From an uncultured Bacteroidales bacterium (GTDB taxonomy: Bacteria > Bacteroidota > Bacteroidia > Bacteroidales > ML635J-15): a DNA stretch of 48,699 bases. The stretch covers positions 1 to 48,699 of the forward strand of contig CALJNE010000052.1 of the NCBI GenBank assembly GCA_937982115.1, read 5' to 3'. Shown here piece after piece: positions 17,084 through 24,585 of this stretch; the first letter of the stretch is position 1; the number at the start of each line of letters is the position of its first letter. A program made the translations under genes and the position numbers. The notes below the pieces were generated by a model. That model saw only the letters and a program-made list of their open reading frames with translations. It was not told the origin of the DNA and did not search any database.

Positions 17084-17115
17084 GCAAACTCCTGTAAAAA
17101 ATAACAGGAGTTTGC
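17084..17115 (-). promoter_or_regulatory. Intercistronic hairpin between the two kdd genes
   Basis: GCAAACTCCTGT (17084-17095) pairs perfectly with ACAGGAGTTTGC (17104-17115) around an eight-base loop. On the minus strand no T-run follows, so it is not a standard terminator. It could stabilise the upstream message, act as a processing site or reduce read-through into the second kdd. Confidence 0.6.
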
Positions 17116-17127
17116 AAAAATTTCCAA

Positions 17128-18171
17128 TTATGCGTATAATTCTGTAAATACTTTTCTTAATTTTTCACATTCTCTAAGAATTTGGAGAGTGATTTCTGCA
17201 TGACCTTTGGTATATCCATTTCCAACAATCATTGTAACATCACTTCCAACGCCTTCGGCGCCTAAAGCTGCTTTTGTGAAAGATGTAGCCATCGAAAAGA
17301 AATAAACAAGCCCTGTATCTTTTGTACAAAGAATACTTGTCATTTCAGTATCAGGGATATTTACATTATTTATTGTGATGTCAGCCATTTTACCGCCTGT
17401 TAGTTCTTCAATCTTTTCCATAATTGGAACAGGTTGCGTTGCATCTGCAGCAAATACATAGTCACAAAAACCTAATTCCATGAGCCTTTTGGTACTTTTT
17501 TCACTATGAGTTAATCCAATAACTTTTCCGGTAACGCCTGCACGTTTTTTTGCTTCATAGCAACATAGCATTCCTGATTTACCTCCTGCTCCTATTATGA
17601 AAACTGTATCCCCGGGTTTTACTAATTTAGCGGTTTGTGCAGGTGCTCCTGCAACATCAAGAGCTGCCAGGACTAATCCTTCAGGCATATCATCAGGAAT
17701 TTTAGCATAAATTCCGCTTTCAAACAAAATTGCTTTCCCTTCAATATCAACTTGATCTATTTCACTTCTGATTTCTTTTATTTTGTCAATTCTTAAAGGT
17801 GTTAATGATAATGAAACAAGTGTTGCAATTTTATCTCCTTCTTTAAGGTCAATTTTTCCTTTTAGAGCATCTCCTATCTTTTCTACAGTTCCAAGAAGCA
17901 TTCCGCCTGAACCTGTTACCGGATTACGATGCTTACCTTGTTTTGCAACAATATCAAGCATTATTTCAGCAATTTTTGCTTTATCGCCTCCGGCTTGTTC
18001 TTCGATCTGTGTGAAACTTGCAGAATCAATATTTAATGTTTTTACATCAATGAGAATTTCATTATCATAAATCTCATCCATGTTATTGTCTATCTTATTT
18101 GCCGGTTGAGGAAGTACTCCTTTTGGCTCAATTACTCTGTGTAATCCGTATTTATTACCTTTCTTTTGCAT
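17128..18171 (-). CDS. kdd: 3,5-diaminohexanoate dehydrogenase, paralogue 1
   Basis: A 347-residue dehydrogenase for the third step of lysine fermentation, the oxidative removal of the 3-amino group. The N-terminal HRVIEPKGVLPQPANKID and the substrate-domain segments ILFESGIYAKIPDD, ALDVAGAPAQ and FFSMATSFTKAALGAEGVG fit the Kdd family. The nucleotide loop is GAGGKSG (194-200). The end of the second beta-strand reads Gly-Leu-Thr221-His222-Ser223, with no acidic residue, unlike paralogue 2. That could allow NADP, but this is inference. It sits 20 bases after kce and is the copy nearer the operon start, so it is probably the main one. Confidence 0.88.
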   Translation of the reverse strand: MQKKGNKYGLHRVIEPKGVLPQPANKIDNNMDEIYDNEILIDVKTLNIDSASFTQIEEQAGGDKAKIAEIMLDIVAKQGKHRNPVTGSGGMLLGTVEKIGDALKGKIDLKEGDKIATLVSLSLTPLRIDKIKEIRSEIDQVDIEGKAILFESGIYAKIPDDMPEGLVLAALDVAGAPAQTAKLVKPGDTVFIIGAGGKSGMLCCYEAKKRAGVTGKVIGLTHSEKSTKRLMELGFCDYVFAADATQPVPIMEKIEELTGGKMADITINNVNIPDTEMTSILCTKDTGLVYFFSMATSFTKAALGAEGVGSDVTMIVGNGYTKGHAEITLQILRECEKLRKVFTELYA

Positions 18172-18191
18172 ATTGATTTTTTTTATTGTTA

Positions 18192-19016
18192 TTATTTTTT
18201 CTTTAAACCTAAAATTTCGCGTGCTTCGTTTGGTGTTGCAATTTCACGACCAAGTTCTTTTGCCATTCTCACTACCTTTTCAACTAATTCGCCATTGGAT
18301 TTTGCAAGAACACCTTTCGAGATAAATACATTATCTTCCAGACCTACCCTAACGTGTCCACCATCAATTATTGCTGCCATTGCTAAAGGAAATTCAAACC
18401 TTCCTATTCCTGCTACTGTATATGTAGCATTTGCCGGAATACTATATCTTAGAAAAACAAAATCTCTTAACGAACCTCCTATACCTCCCTGAACTCCCAT
18501 AACAAAATCAAAATGCATAGGATCTTTAATAATACCTTTCTTGTGTAATCTCAGGGCAGTATCAATCATTGATTTATCAAAAACTTCAATCTCGGGCTTT
18601 ACTCCGATGGCATTCATTTTTTCAGCAAAATAAATGATTGTTTTTTCAGTATTTACAAATATATCAACAGGTCCAAAGTTTAATGTACCACAATCGAGAG
18701 TTGCCATTTCGGGAGCTAACTCAAGCGGTTGAAGTCTTTCGTCATCAGTCATTCCTACAGCTCCTCCTGTTGAAGGCTGAATAATTACATCCGGAATTTC
18801 TGCATAAATGGCATCCATTACTTCTTTAAATCTGTTTTTATCTTGAGTTGGAGTACCATCATCCCATCTAACATGCAAGTGTATTATGCTTGCTCCGGCA
18901 TTATATGCTGCCTTAGCTTCGCGAACAAATTCTTCTACTTTGTATGGTACTGCAGGATTATGTTCTTTGAGAACTTCTGCTCCGCATATTGCTGCTGTAA
19001 TTATAAGTTTATCCAT
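18192..19016 (-). CDS. kce: 3-keto-5-aminohexanoate cleavage enzyme
   Basis: A 274-residue enzyme of the BKACE (DUF849) family. It condenses 3-keto-5-aminohexanoate with acetyl-CoA and cleaves it to acetoacetate and 3-aminobutyryl-CoA. The zinc ligands His46 and His48 (IIHLHVR) and Glu226 (HVRVGLEDN) are present, with Arg222 and Asp227 at the spacing of the characterised Cloacimonas enzyme. The length matches that enzyme closely. It lies 12 bases after the aminotransferase gene and 20 bases before kdd, in one operon. Among BKACE members substrate varies, but the flanking kam and kdd genes settle the role. Confidence 0.95.
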   Translation of the reverse strand: MDKLIITAAICGAEVLKEHNPAVPYKVEEFVREAKAAYNAGASIIHLHVRWDDGTPTQDKNRFKEVMDAIYAEIPDVIIQPSTGGAVGMTDDERLQPLELAPEMATLDCGTLNFGPVDIFVNTEKTIIYFAEKMNAIGVKPEIEVFDKSMIDTALRLHKKGIIKDPMHFDFVMGVQGGIGGSLRDFVFLRYSIPANATYTVAGIGRFEFPLAMAAIIDGGHVRVGLEDNVFISKGVLAKSNGELVEKVVRMAKELGREIATPNEAREILGLKKK

Positions 19017-19028
19017 AGTTATAATTTT

Positions 19029-20273
19029 TTAAATGTATTTTTTTAATTCATCAAATGCTTCAGCTATCATATTTGCTGTGTAGTCAAGATCATCATCGGT
19101 ATGACGATACGCAATATAACCATGATGATATGGTTGCAAGAATACTTTTCTGCGTATTAGTTCTGTATAAAATGCAGGGCGAAGTTTCTTGTATAATTGA
19201 TCTTTATCTCTGTTAAAAGTTATAAACGGCATGAAAGGAGCTCCTGAAAACTCTGCATCATAACCCGAATTTTTCACAATTTCCTGAACTTTTGCTGCAA
19301 ATCTATTTCCTTTTTCCGCAATAGTCTCTAAAACATTATCTCTCTCCAGAATTTCAATAGTTTTTAATGCAGCGATTTGTTCCAAACTGTTGGGGAAAAA
19401 TGTTGATGATAAAAATACTTTGTCGGCCAAAACTTTCATATATTTTTCTTTTCCGACAACTACACTAATTGGATAACCGTTAGCAATGGCCTTTCCAAAT
19501 ACTGATAAATCAGGAGTAACTCCAAAAACTTTTTGTGCTCCGCCAAGACTAAATCTAAAACCACTGCGTATTTCATCAAAAATAAGAACTGTTCCGTATT
19601 TATCGGCTAATGCCCTAACACCTTCGAGATAGCCTGGTTTTGGCATCTGAACCTTTTCTGCAAGGGGATGTCCTACCGGGGTAATGATTATTGCAGCCAT
19701 GTCTTCCCCATGCTTTCTCATTACATCTTCGAGCTCGTCTAAATCATTGTAATGTACTTCGTAAACGTCTTCGTATAGTTTTTGAGGTATGCCGCCTTTT
19801 ACCTCCACACACCAATCATGCCATCCATGATATCCACATCTAACAACTTTTGTTCTGTCTGTAGCACCTCTTGCTACTCTAATTGCTGTAGAAGTGGCAT
19901 CAGAACCTGTTTTTACAAATGCTACCATCTCGGCAGATGGAATTAATTCAATTAATTTTGCTGCCAAACGGTTTTGTATTGGCTGAACCAACGAAAAACA
20001 AAATCCTTTATTTTTCATTTGTTCAATAACGGCATTGTCTATTTCTTCTTCACGATGTCCTATGATAATTGGACCGTAAGCGCATAAATAATCCAGATAC
20101 TCATTCCCGTCAACATCATATACTTTTCCGCCTTTTGCACTGTCAAAAAATATTGGATATTCGCCCGGAACAAAATTGTATGGACGTCTGATTCCTGCTA
20201 CTGCTCCCGGAATCATTTTCAGAGCTTCGTTATAATACTTCTCTGATAATTCTAATTTTAATTTTTCTGTCAT
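19029..20273 (-). CDS. Class III aminotransferase, probable 3-aminobutyryl-CoA transaminase (Kat)
   Basis: A 414-residue PLP enzyme of the class III fold, in the branch that includes glutamate-1-semialdehyde aminomutase. The PLP lysine is Lys261 (VFGKAIANGYP), with Asp233 (IFDEIRSGFR) holding the ring nitrogen and GYHGWHDW (147-154) at the ring. It lies between the CoA-transferase A subunit and kce. A CoA-ester-specific beta-transaminase was described from an anaerobic digester metagenome as replacing the ammonia lyase Kal; location and family fit this. It would convert 3-aminobutyryl-CoA and an oxo acid (2-oxoglutarate expected) to acetoacetyl-CoA and an amino acid. No kal gene is seen in the window. 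A heme-pathway enzyme is unlikely in this operon. Confidence 0.8.
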   Translation of the reverse strand: MTEKLKLELSEKYYNEALKMIPGAVAGIRRPYNFVPGEYPIFFDSAKGGKVYDVDGNEYLDYLCAYGPIIIGHREEEIDNAVIEQMKNKGFCFSLVQPIQNRLAAKLIELIPSAEMVAFVKTGSDATSTAIRVARGATDRTKVVRCGYHGWHDWCVEVKGGIPQKLYEDVYEVHYNDLDELEDVMRKHGEDMAAIIITPVGHPLAEKVQMPKPGYLEGVRALADKYGTVLIFDEIRSGFRFSLGGAQKVFGVTPDLSVFGKAIANGYPISVVVGKEKYMKVLADKVFLSSTFFPNSLEQIAALKTIEILERDNVLETIAEKGNRFAAKVQEIVKNSGYDAEFSGAPFMPFITFNRDKDQLYKKLRPAFYTELIRRKVFLQPYHHGYIAYRHTDDDLDYTANMIAEAFDELKKYI

Positions 20274-20283
20274 AATATATTTT

Positions 20284-20937
20284 TTATTTGTTTGCTTTTA
20301 CGATAAAATCAACGAAAATACCTTGAGTATGAACATTTTCCATCGGAATTTCACCAATTTCAACAATTTCATCGGCTTCAGCAATTACTATATCTGCTGC
20401 TGTTGCCATAAGAGGATTAAAATTTTGTGTTGTCCCTTTATGATGTAGATTTCCCATTTTATCGGCAATAGAAGCTCCCAATAAAGCAACATCGGCTCTT
20501 AGAGCTGTTTCTAATAAATATTCTTTGCCGTTAACTGTGATTTTTTGTTTACCTTCTTCCACTACAGTACCTATTCCGGTAGGTGTTAACACTCCGCCTA
20601 AGCCTGCTCCTCCGCTGCGAACACGTTCAGCTAAGGTACCTTGAGGTACAAACTCCACATCTATTTCTTTTTTGTTATATTGTTCAATTGTGGCTGTATT
20701 TGTTCCAATATGTGAGGTTATTACTTTTTTAACCTGGCGATTTGCTATTAACTGCCCCAAACCTCTATCAGCAAATGCAGTGTCATTACAAATTATTGTT
20801 AAATCATTAACCCCTTTTTTTACCAGTTCCGCAATTATTGAATGTGGGGATCCTGCTCCTAAAAAACCTCCAATCATCAAGGTCATCCCGTTTTTAATTT
20901 TTGATACTGCTTCCTCTATTGTAATTATCTTATTCAT
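20284..20937 (-). CDS. atoD: Acetoacetate CoA-transferase, subunit A (alpha)
   Basis: A 217-residue subunit A of a family I CoA-transferase, with the N-terminal signature MIGGFLGAGSPHSII (CoA-binding glycines) and the GAGLGGVLTPTGIGT loop. Conserved ADVALLGASIADKMGN and EADEIVEIGEIP follow. With the B subunit at 8168-8830 it would activate acetoacetate released by Kce. It is the first gene of the lysine cluster, preceded by a TATTTTTG promoter box at 20972-20979 and followed by the aminotransferase after 10 bases. The separation from its partner subunit by about 11.5 kb is unusual, since these genes are normally adjacent. Confidence 0.88.
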   Translation of the reverse strand: MNKIITIEEAVSKIKNGMTLMIGGFLGAGSPHSIIAELVKKGVNDLTIICNDTAFADRGLGQLIANRQVKKVITSHIGTNTATIEQYNKKEIDVEFVPQGTLAERVRSGGAGLGGVLTPTGIGTVVEEGKQKITVNGKEYLLETALRADVALLGASIADKMGNLHHKGTTQNFNPLMATAADIVIAEADEIVEIGEIPMENVHTQGIFVDFIVKANK

Positions 20938-20971
20938 AATTAAAAATTTTATCCTCTTGTTATAAAGTTTT

Positions 20972-20979
20972 CAAAAATA
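20972..20979 (-). promoter_or_regulatory. Candidate -7 box (TATTTTTG) of the upstream lysine operon
   Basis: TATTTTTG on the minus strand, 34 bases before the atoD ATG. No matching -33 TTTG, so it may need an activator or have a weak -33 element. Confidence 0.45.
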
Positions 20980-21043
20980 TGAAATTTGACGAAATAAAAA
21001 AATATTATAAATCATTTTCTTGCAGATTTTTGCATATAAAAAA

Positions 21044-21070
21044 AGCCGAACTTATTAAATAAATCCGGCT
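21044..21070 (-). terminator. Terminator after lplA
   Basis: AGCCG...CGGCT stem of about 11 paired bases out of 13 around a short AT loop, followed on the minus strand by a run of Ts. It lies 21 bases after the lplA stop. Confidence 0.8.
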
Positions 21071-21091
21071 ATTTACTATGTTTTGAATACT

Positions 21092-22075
21092 TTACTCAAA
21101 TAAAACTTCGATGATTTGGTCTATTGTAATCAGATAGAAATGTTTTTCTGCTTGTAACTCCTGAAGTTTTTTTCTAATTTCTTCGGCTTCAAATCTTAAC
21201 CCGACAAGTGAATTTTGTAAGTTCTGAATTTCATCATCAAAAAAGAAATCTCCGAATATTCCAAATTCTTTAATTATGCCATTTTCAACATTTAACTGGA
21301 CATTTACTTTTCCTCCGTCAAAACGTTTACTTTTACTCATGTTAAATGCAGGCGAAACTCCGTAGTTCCAGTCCCAGGTAAGAAATTTCGATTTTTCAAT
21401 TTCAAGTATTTTATCAATATCTTTTTCACTCAGAGTTATTTGCTCCATATCTTTACGTAGCATGTTGATCATTTTATCTCTAAAAGCAAGACTATCCATA
21501 TCTTCTTTGAGATATGGTCTTATATTGGTTACTCGTTCACGAACAGATTTTATACCTTTTGAAATAATTTTTTCTTCCCCCACAGTAATTGCTCTTACAA
21601 GATTTTCGAGGTTTGTATCGAAAAGTATTGTACCATGATGTAAAAACCTGTCTTTTAATGAGAATCGTGCATTTCCTGAAAACTTTTTTCCATCGCACAA
21701 CAAATCATTTCTGCCGGAGAATTGAGCATCAACACCCAATTGCTTCAAGGCATCTACTACAGGTTTAGTAAAAGTTTGAAAATCTTTAACTTTTCCGTCT
21801 TTTTTCCATGTAATAAAGCTAAATTGCCAGCAATCCGGATCGGTATAAACTGTTCCGCCACCGCTATTGCGTCTAACAACCTGAATATTATGCTCCTTCA
21901 CAAAGGCAGAATTTATTTCTTCAATGGTATTCTGGAATCTTCCAATCATCAGTGTAGGTTCTGTTCTCCAAAACAAAAAATACTCATCATCAAATTCAGG
22001 ATTTGTCATAATATACTCCTCGAGAGCAAAACTGAAAGAAGCTCTTAGATAATTGTCAAATTCAATGTACTTCAT
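21092..22075 (-). CDS. lplA: Lipoate-protein ligase A family enzyme
   Basis: A 327-residue cofactor transferase (BPL/LplA fold). Signatures are the N-terminal RTEPTLMIGRFQN, VVRRNSGGGTVYTD (lipoyl-AMP-binding RRxSGGG), GRNDLLCDGKKFSGNA with the catalytic lysine, and HHGTILFD. The C-terminal 70 residues form the accessory domain of full-length LplA (SPAFNMSKSKRFDGGKVNV). It attaches lipoate to acyltransferase or GcvH domains. It follows lipA by six bases, so scavenging/transfer and synthesis are coupled; no lipB is present here, and this protein could take over octanoyl transfer. The family is clear; ligase versus transferase activity is not settled. Confidence 0.87.
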   Translation of the reverse strand: MKYIEFDNYLRASFSFALEEYIMTNPEFDDEYFLFWRTEPTLMIGRFQNTIEEINSAFVKEHNIQVVRRNSGGGTVYTDPDCWQFSFITWKKDGKVKDFQTFTKPVVDALKQLGVDAQFSGRNDLLCDGKKFSGNARFSLKDRFLHHGTILFDTNLENLVRAITVGEEKIISKGIKSVRERVTNIRPYLKEDMDSLAFRDKMINMLRKDMEQITLSEKDIDKILEIEKSKFLTWDWNYGVSPAFNMSKSKRFDGGKVNVQLNVENGIIKEFGIFGDFFFDDEIQNLQNSLVGLRFEAEEIRKKLQELQAEKHFYLITIDQIIEVLFE

Positions 22076-22081
22076 AATTAT

Positions 22082-22945
22082 TTAGTTTTGGTTTAATTCT
22101 TTAATTCCTTCGGCTGCATGGTATGAACTGCGGACATAAGGTCCACTCGCTACAAATTTGAACCCTTTAATGAGTGCTATTACTTTAAGTTCTTCAAACA
22201 CTTCAGGTTTTACGTATTCCTTCAGCAAGGCGTGATTATACGAGGGAGGTAAATATTGCCCGATTGTCAACATATCACATTGATGGTTTCTTAAATCATC
22301 AAAAACTTCTTGAACCTCCTCAATGCTTTCTCCTAATCCCAACATAATTCCTGATTTAGTGTAAATTTTGGGATTTTTTTCTTTGACATATTTTAATAAT
22401 TCCAATGATCTTTTATATTGAGCCATAGGTCTAACAGCAGAGTATAATGACGGAACGGTCTCAATATTGTGATTCAAGATTTCGGGATTTTCATTAATAA
22501 CTATATCAAGAGCAGATTTATCGCCTTTAAAATCAGGAATTAAAACTTCGATACTCGACTTTGGTAAAACCTTACGAACTTCTCTAATACATTTTGCAAA
22601 TTGTTCAGCTCCACCATCGGGCAAATCATCTCTGGTTACAGATGTTATAACCACGTGATTTAGTTTTAGTTTCAATGCTGCCTGAGCCAGATTATACGGT
22701 TCGTCAGGATCAACAGGTTTTGTTTTGCCGGCAGGAATTGCACAAAACTTACAGTTACGTGTGCAAATATCTCCCAAAATCATAAAGGTAGCTGTTCTAT
22801 TGCGAAAGCATTCCCCCATATTCGGGCATTTGGCTCCCTCGCAAACAGTATGAAGATTTAAACTCCTGAGCATATCGCCCATGGTTCTCATACTTTCATA
22901 ATCCAGTCTTTTATTTAACCAATCAGGTTTTTTTAAATTTTCCAT
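22082..22945 (-). CDS. lipA: Lipoyl synthase
   Basis: A radical SAM enzyme that inserts two sulphurs into protein-bound octanoyl groups. The auxiliary cluster motif [12 protein letters not shown] and the radical SAM motif CTRNCKFC are both present, as are the C-terminal [14 protein letters not shown] elements (RSSY holds the serine ligand). I chose ATG at 22945 (MENLKKPDW), giving 287 residues. An upstream in-frame TTG at 22960 overlaps a perfect TATTTTTG promoter box, so it would not be in the message. It forms an operon with lplA. Each turnover uses two SAM and leaves 5'-deoxyadenosine, which links it loosely to the mtnA-aldolase pair farther right. Confidence 0.95.
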   Translation of the reverse strand: MENLKKPDWLNKRLDYESMRTMGDMLRSLNLHTVCEGAKCPNMGECFRNRTATFMILGDICTRNCKFCAIPAGKTKPVDPDEPYNLAQAALKLKLNHVVITSVTRDDLPDGGAEQFAKCIREVRKVLPKSSIEVLIPDFKGDKSALDIVINENPEILNHNIETVPSLYSAVRPMAQYKRSLELLKYVKEKNPKIYTKSGIMLGLGESIEEVQEVFDDLRNHQCDMLTIGQYLPPSYNHALLKEYVKPEVFEELKVIALIKGFKFVASGPYVRSSYHAAEGIKELNQN

Positions 22946-22957
22946 TTTAATTTCTTG

Positions 22958-22965
22958 CAAAAATA
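22958..22965 (-). promoter_or_regulatory. Candidate -7 box (TATTTTTG) for lipA-lplA
   Basis: TATTTTTG on the minus strand, 12 bases before the ATG at 22945. It overlaps an in-frame TTG and so decides between the two possible lipA starts. Confidence 0.5.
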
Positions 22966-22987
22966 ATCTAAAAAAGTTTTGATTTAC

Positions 22988-24487
22988 CTAAATATTAAAT
23001 TCCTTGTACGATTTCGGATAAATATCATCCATTTTTGTTAGCCTTAACAAAGCTGTTTTAACTTTATTTTCATCAAAACCGTTTTCCATTAGATTTTTTA
23101 AATCTTCTTCACCTCTTGACAATAGATAGTGATAAAGATTTCCCCAGAATACTTGTTTTTCCGAAGCACTTAATTTTAAAGATATTTTTTCAATAAGATT
23201 TTTAATATTATTCTTTTGAGTTTCATAAATAACATTTTCTCTCAACATCCTTTCAAAAAAATCCTGAACAAAATCTCTGGCTGAAGTTTCATCAGGCAAT
23301 TTTTGAAAATACTCTTCCTCCAAGGATTTATTTATTTGATGATATTTTGAAATTTGATTCACAAATTGGCTGTAAACTTCAAAATTATATTTTGCATTAA
23401 CACTCGATGCCAGCTTAAATACATAAGACCTGTAAAAATTCTCCAATTCTTTCAACTCATACGATGACATTATCCAAATTGCAAACTTACGCGGATTTTC
23501 AAGAAAAGAAAGGTTTATTGTTGCATTTAATGAATTACAGAAATCTATTACGCCGGGAACTTCTCTGCAATTTATCTGCATGGGAGTTATACTCAGTGAT
23601 AATCCTCTACCTCCCAGCAATTTGTTAAATTCAATTATGTTTTCCTTGACCTTATCAAAATCTGCCCCTACTCTAATTGACTCAAAAGTTTCCTTATCCA
23701 TTGAATCAAAACTGACAGTGATGGTAAAATTCAAATTTCTAAGATAATTTCTGACTTTATCGTTTAATACAGTTCCGTTTGTTACTACATGAAGTTTTGC
23801 TTTTGATTTAATTCGTAACAATTCATCCCAGATTTTATAGTACAAATCAATCAAAAAAGGTTCGCCTCCGTAAAATTTTATTTCCCGTGCATGAGGTAAA
23901 TATTCTTTTAATTGTTCGACAAACTGTTCGTCATATTTACTCTCCAATTCCGGTAAATTTTCACGACATTTACGAATACTCGAAGATACAATTCCCGAAC
24001 ACATTATGCATTGCAAATTGCATTTATTGGAAAGCTCCAGCTCGAGTATTTTAGGATATAATGCTTTCGTTGTTGCATATCTGTCGGCATGCATCGAAGG
24101 TAATCCGTGAAATCTCGAAGTACCAATCTGATGATAACAATATTGACAACCCATCGAAAGGTCGTTTGACGATAATTTTTCGCGTAATTCTGAGGCTTTT
24201 TGTCCAAACCAAATTTGTTTTAAATTATGTTCGGGATAAGTTCCCAATACTGTGTCCTGATTCCGACAGCATACTACCGCCTGTCCGCGGCTGTTAAAAT
24301 AGAGGTTAACAAAAGGATTATAACATACCAATTTTTTCGGACCATGATATCTCTCTTTATTGAAATTCTTGATTTGTTTCTCAGATAAACTCCATGCTCC
24401 TTGCGAAGTCGGATATTTCAAAAAAAGAATTTTTATCCTGCTTATTTGTCGGTAAAAATATTTTATGCTTTCAGAAAGGTTAAACAT
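22988..24487 (-). CDS. Radical SAM protein with N-terminal SPASM-like domain
   Basis: A 499-residue protein. Residues 50-122 look like a SPASM/twitch domain: CYNPFVNLYFNSRGQAVVCC, LGTYPEHNLKQIWFG and CQYC (Cys55, Cys73, Cys74, Cys114, Cys117), probably holding an auxiliary iron-sulphur cluster. The radical SAM core follows with CNLQCIMC (Cys156, Cys160, Cys163) and IKFYGGEPFL. SPASM usually lies after the core, so the order is reversed. The C-terminal 170 residues are charged and helical with no known domain. Such proteins modify peptides or act in surface polysaccharide loci; no substrate peptide gene is seen. It is divergent from a T9SS cargo gene and is followed by lipA. Confidence 0.8.
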   Translation of the reverse strand: MFNLSESIKYFYRQISRIKILFLKYPTSQGAWSLSEKQIKNFNKERYHGPKKLVCYNPFVNLYFNSRGQAVVCCRNQDTVLGTYPEHNLKQIWFGQKASELREKLSSNDLSMGCQYCYHQIGTSRFHGLPSMHADRYATTKALYPKILELELSNKCNLQCIMCSGIVSSSIRKCRENLPELESKYDEQFVEQLKEYLPHAREIKFYGGEPFLIDLYYKIWDELLRIKSKAKLHVVTNGTVLNDKVRNYLRNLNFTITVSFDSMDKETFESIRVGADFDKVKENIIEFNKLLGGRGLSLSITPMQINCREVPGVIDFCNSLNATINLSFLENPRKFAIWIMSSYELKELENFYRSYVFKLASSVNAKYNFEVYSQFVNQISKYHQINKSLEEEYFQKLPDETSARDFVQDFFERMLRENVIYETQKNNIKNLIEKISLKLSASEKQVFWGNLYHYLLSRGEEDLKNLMENGFDENKVKTALLRLTKMDDIYPKSYKEFNI

Positions 24488-24585
24488 TTATACTGTAATT
24501 TTTTTGCGAATTTAATCCCAATTTTTTATTTCTAAAGATCTTTATGATTATTTATTTTTTTAATATTGCACTCAAATTTATAAAC

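Noticed and set aside
19029-20273. Glutamate-1-semialdehyde 2,1-aminomutase (hemL)
   Set aside because: The fold and PLP motifs agree, but no other heme gene is near and the gene is embedded in a lysine fermentation operon between a CoA-transferase subunit and kce. The acyl-CoA transaminase reading fits better.
22945-22960. TTG at 22960 as the lipA start
   Set aside because: It overlaps a perfect TATTTTTG promoter box, and the ATG at 22945 gives a normal LipA N-terminus.
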